A stretch of 5,838 nucleotides of DNA from Elusimicrobia bacterium RIFCSPLOWO2_12_FULL_59_9 (GTDB lineage Bacteria > Elusimicrobiota > Elusimicrobia > O2-12-FULL-59-9), in NCBI GenBank assembly GCA_001800185.1, contig MGUX01000112.1, positions 1 to 5,838 of the forward strand. Direction: 5' to 3'. The position numbers were made by a program, and so were the translations under genes. A model generated the notes under the pieces. That model was not told the origin of the DNA. It did not search any database and saw only the letters and a program-made list of their open reading frames with translations. Below, piece after piece: positions 5,352-5,838 of the stretch. The stretch's first letter is position 1, and the number at the start of each line of letters is the position of its first letter.

Positions 5352-5400
5352 GTCCGAGTAGGGCCCGCCCCAGCGGCGGGTGGCTGCAAAGGTTGCGGTA

Positions 5401-5451
5401 AAAGGGCGTGAAAGCAGATAGAGAGGTTGCTTTCACGCCCTTTCGTTTTTT
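5401..5451 (+). terminator. Rho-independent terminator of the small RNA
   Basis: A perfect 16-bp stem pairs 5401-5416 (AAAGGGCGTGAAAGCA) with 5428-5443. The loop is 11 nt, and CG then six T's (5446-5451) follow. On the minus strand the hairpin is followed by only TTTT, so it favours the plus strand but may also help stop the converging permease transcript, whose TAA stop lies at 5452-5450. Confidence 0.85.
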
Positions 5452-5838
5452 AGCGCCTTCCGCTGACCCAGAGCGCCCCCACAAACGTCGCCGCGCCGAA
5501 GAGGCAAACCGCCACAAGGCAATCGCTCAGAGGAAACAGGCGCAGGCTATGCTGGGCGCCGGTCATGTAGAAGCCATGCCGGAGTCCGTCGATGCCGTAG
5601 GTCAGCGGGTTGACCTGCATCAGGTGGTGCAGCCAGAGAGGGGAGCCCTCTACGGGAAAAAGCGCGCCGGAGAGAAGCCACATGTGCATTAGAAGCAGGT
5701 TCATGATGGCGTGAAATCCCTGGACGGAATCGAGCTGCCAAGCCAGGATGAAGCCCAGAGCCGTCAAACTGAAAGAGGTCAGGAATAAGAACAAGACGGT
5801 GAGGGCGAAGGAGTACGGCGTGAAATGAATGCCTGCGG
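5450..5838 (-). CDS. ABC-2 type transporter permease, C-terminal part (runs off window)
   Basis: At least 128 codons are open from the right edge to a TAA at 5452-5450. The gene's start lies beyond 5838, and the in-frame TTG at 5794 is internal. The protein has a hydrophobic segment (FALTVLFLFLTSFSLTALGF), then a second membrane helix (IMNLLLMHMWLLSGALF), a loop with the hallmark NPLTYGIDGLRHGF, and a last helix near the C-terminus (CLVAVCLFGAATFVGALWV). This pattern is diagnostic of the ABC2_membrane family (NodJ/DrrB type). Such permeases work with a separate ATPase to export drugs, polysaccharides or lipids across the inner membrane; the ATPase is probably encoded upstream, outside the window. 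The substrate cannot be told. Confidence 0.85.
   Translation of the reverse strand, partial: AGIHFTPYSFALTVLFLFLTSFSLTALGFILAWQLDSVQGFHAIMNLLLMHMWLLSGALFPVEGSPLWLHHLMQVNPLTYGIDGLRHGFYMTGAQHSLRLFPLSDCLVAVCLFGAATFVGALWVSGRR

Larger units (their letters stand above)
5268..5451 (+). ncRNA. Apparent small noncoding RNA of about 180 nt, unknown family
   Basis: A consensus promoter and a strong intrinsic terminator bracket this stretch, which contains no conventional protein gene. Its predicted parts are: a 5' hairpin GGCACA/TGTGCC (5269-5274 with 5285-5290); a 15-bp tandem repeat (5302-5331); a hairpin in which GTTCGCA pairs with TGCGAAC (5341-5347); a GC hairpin CCCGCC/GGCGGG (5364-5369 with 5375-5380); and the terminator stem. 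The length is near that of 6S RNA, but I see no 6S closing stem and no match to RNase P, tmRNA, SRP RNA or a riboswitch. A leader role is unlikely because no plus-strand gene follows; the next gene converges from the right. It may act in trans, or carry the small ORF described at 5286-5351. Exact ends are predictions. Confidence 0.6.

Noticed and set aside
5341..5370. A stretch (AAGTCCGAG...GGGCC) faintly like the conserved P4 region of RNase P RNA
   Set aside because: The transcript is far too short for RNase P RNA and lacks the matching 3' conserved segment.
5268..5451. A trp-type attenuator reading from the Trp-containing small ORF
   Set aside because: There is no plus-strand gene after the terminator in the window; the neighbour converges from the other strand.

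Overview
The window is GC-rich bacterial chromosome. It carries a dense run of minus-strand genes, one AT-richer insert at its left end, and one apparent small-RNA gene on the plus strand near its right end. No rRNA, tRNA or housekeeping marker is present, so the host cannot be named. Large secreted proteins of unknown family, frequent toxin-antitoxin debris and the general style would fit Elusimicrobiota or a similar little-cultured phylum, but this is a weak impression.

Left end (1-894). An AT-richer segment encodes a close relative of the methyl-directed restriction enzyme DpnI. It aligns with DpnI from the first to the last residue, but a one-base frameshift at about 384-388 separates the catalytic domain from the C-terminal winged helix. 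A second small gene begins in an ATGA overlap with the dpnI stop. After about 23 codons it runs into sequence with two 24-bp-period repeats typical of the end of an IS21-family element. This looks like an acquired defence cassette that has been frameshifted and then hit by a transposon.

Middle left (1022-2202). A nucleotidyltransferase-fold toxin candidate is followed by an overlapping ribbon-helix-helix protein, the likely antitoxin and repressor. A near-perfect 24-bp palindrome covers the promoter -10 and the toxin start codon. Downstream lies the 5'-truncated C-terminal part of an AAA-ATPase/DUF4143 protein.

Middle right (2227-5137). A two-gene operon with an ATGA overlap encodes a 744-residue exported protein with an HELVH zinc-metallopeptidase motif, and a 214-residue protein with a single N-terminal membrane anchor and a periplasmic domain.

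Right end (5234-5838). A strong plus-strand promoter (TTGACA, 16 bp, extended -10 TATACT) and a 16-bp-stem intrinsic terminator bracket about 180 nt with no conventional gene, an apparent noncoding RNA. It contains a 15-bp tandem repeat, competing hairpins and a possible 21-residue Trp/Phe-containing peptide. It converges on the 3' end of an ABC-2 type transporter permease that runs off the right edge.

A recurring feature is that three minus-strand genes have a TGn-type extended -10 element 6-12 nt before the ATG and no well-placed Shine-Dalgarno. This suggests leaderless or nearly leaderless transcripts.
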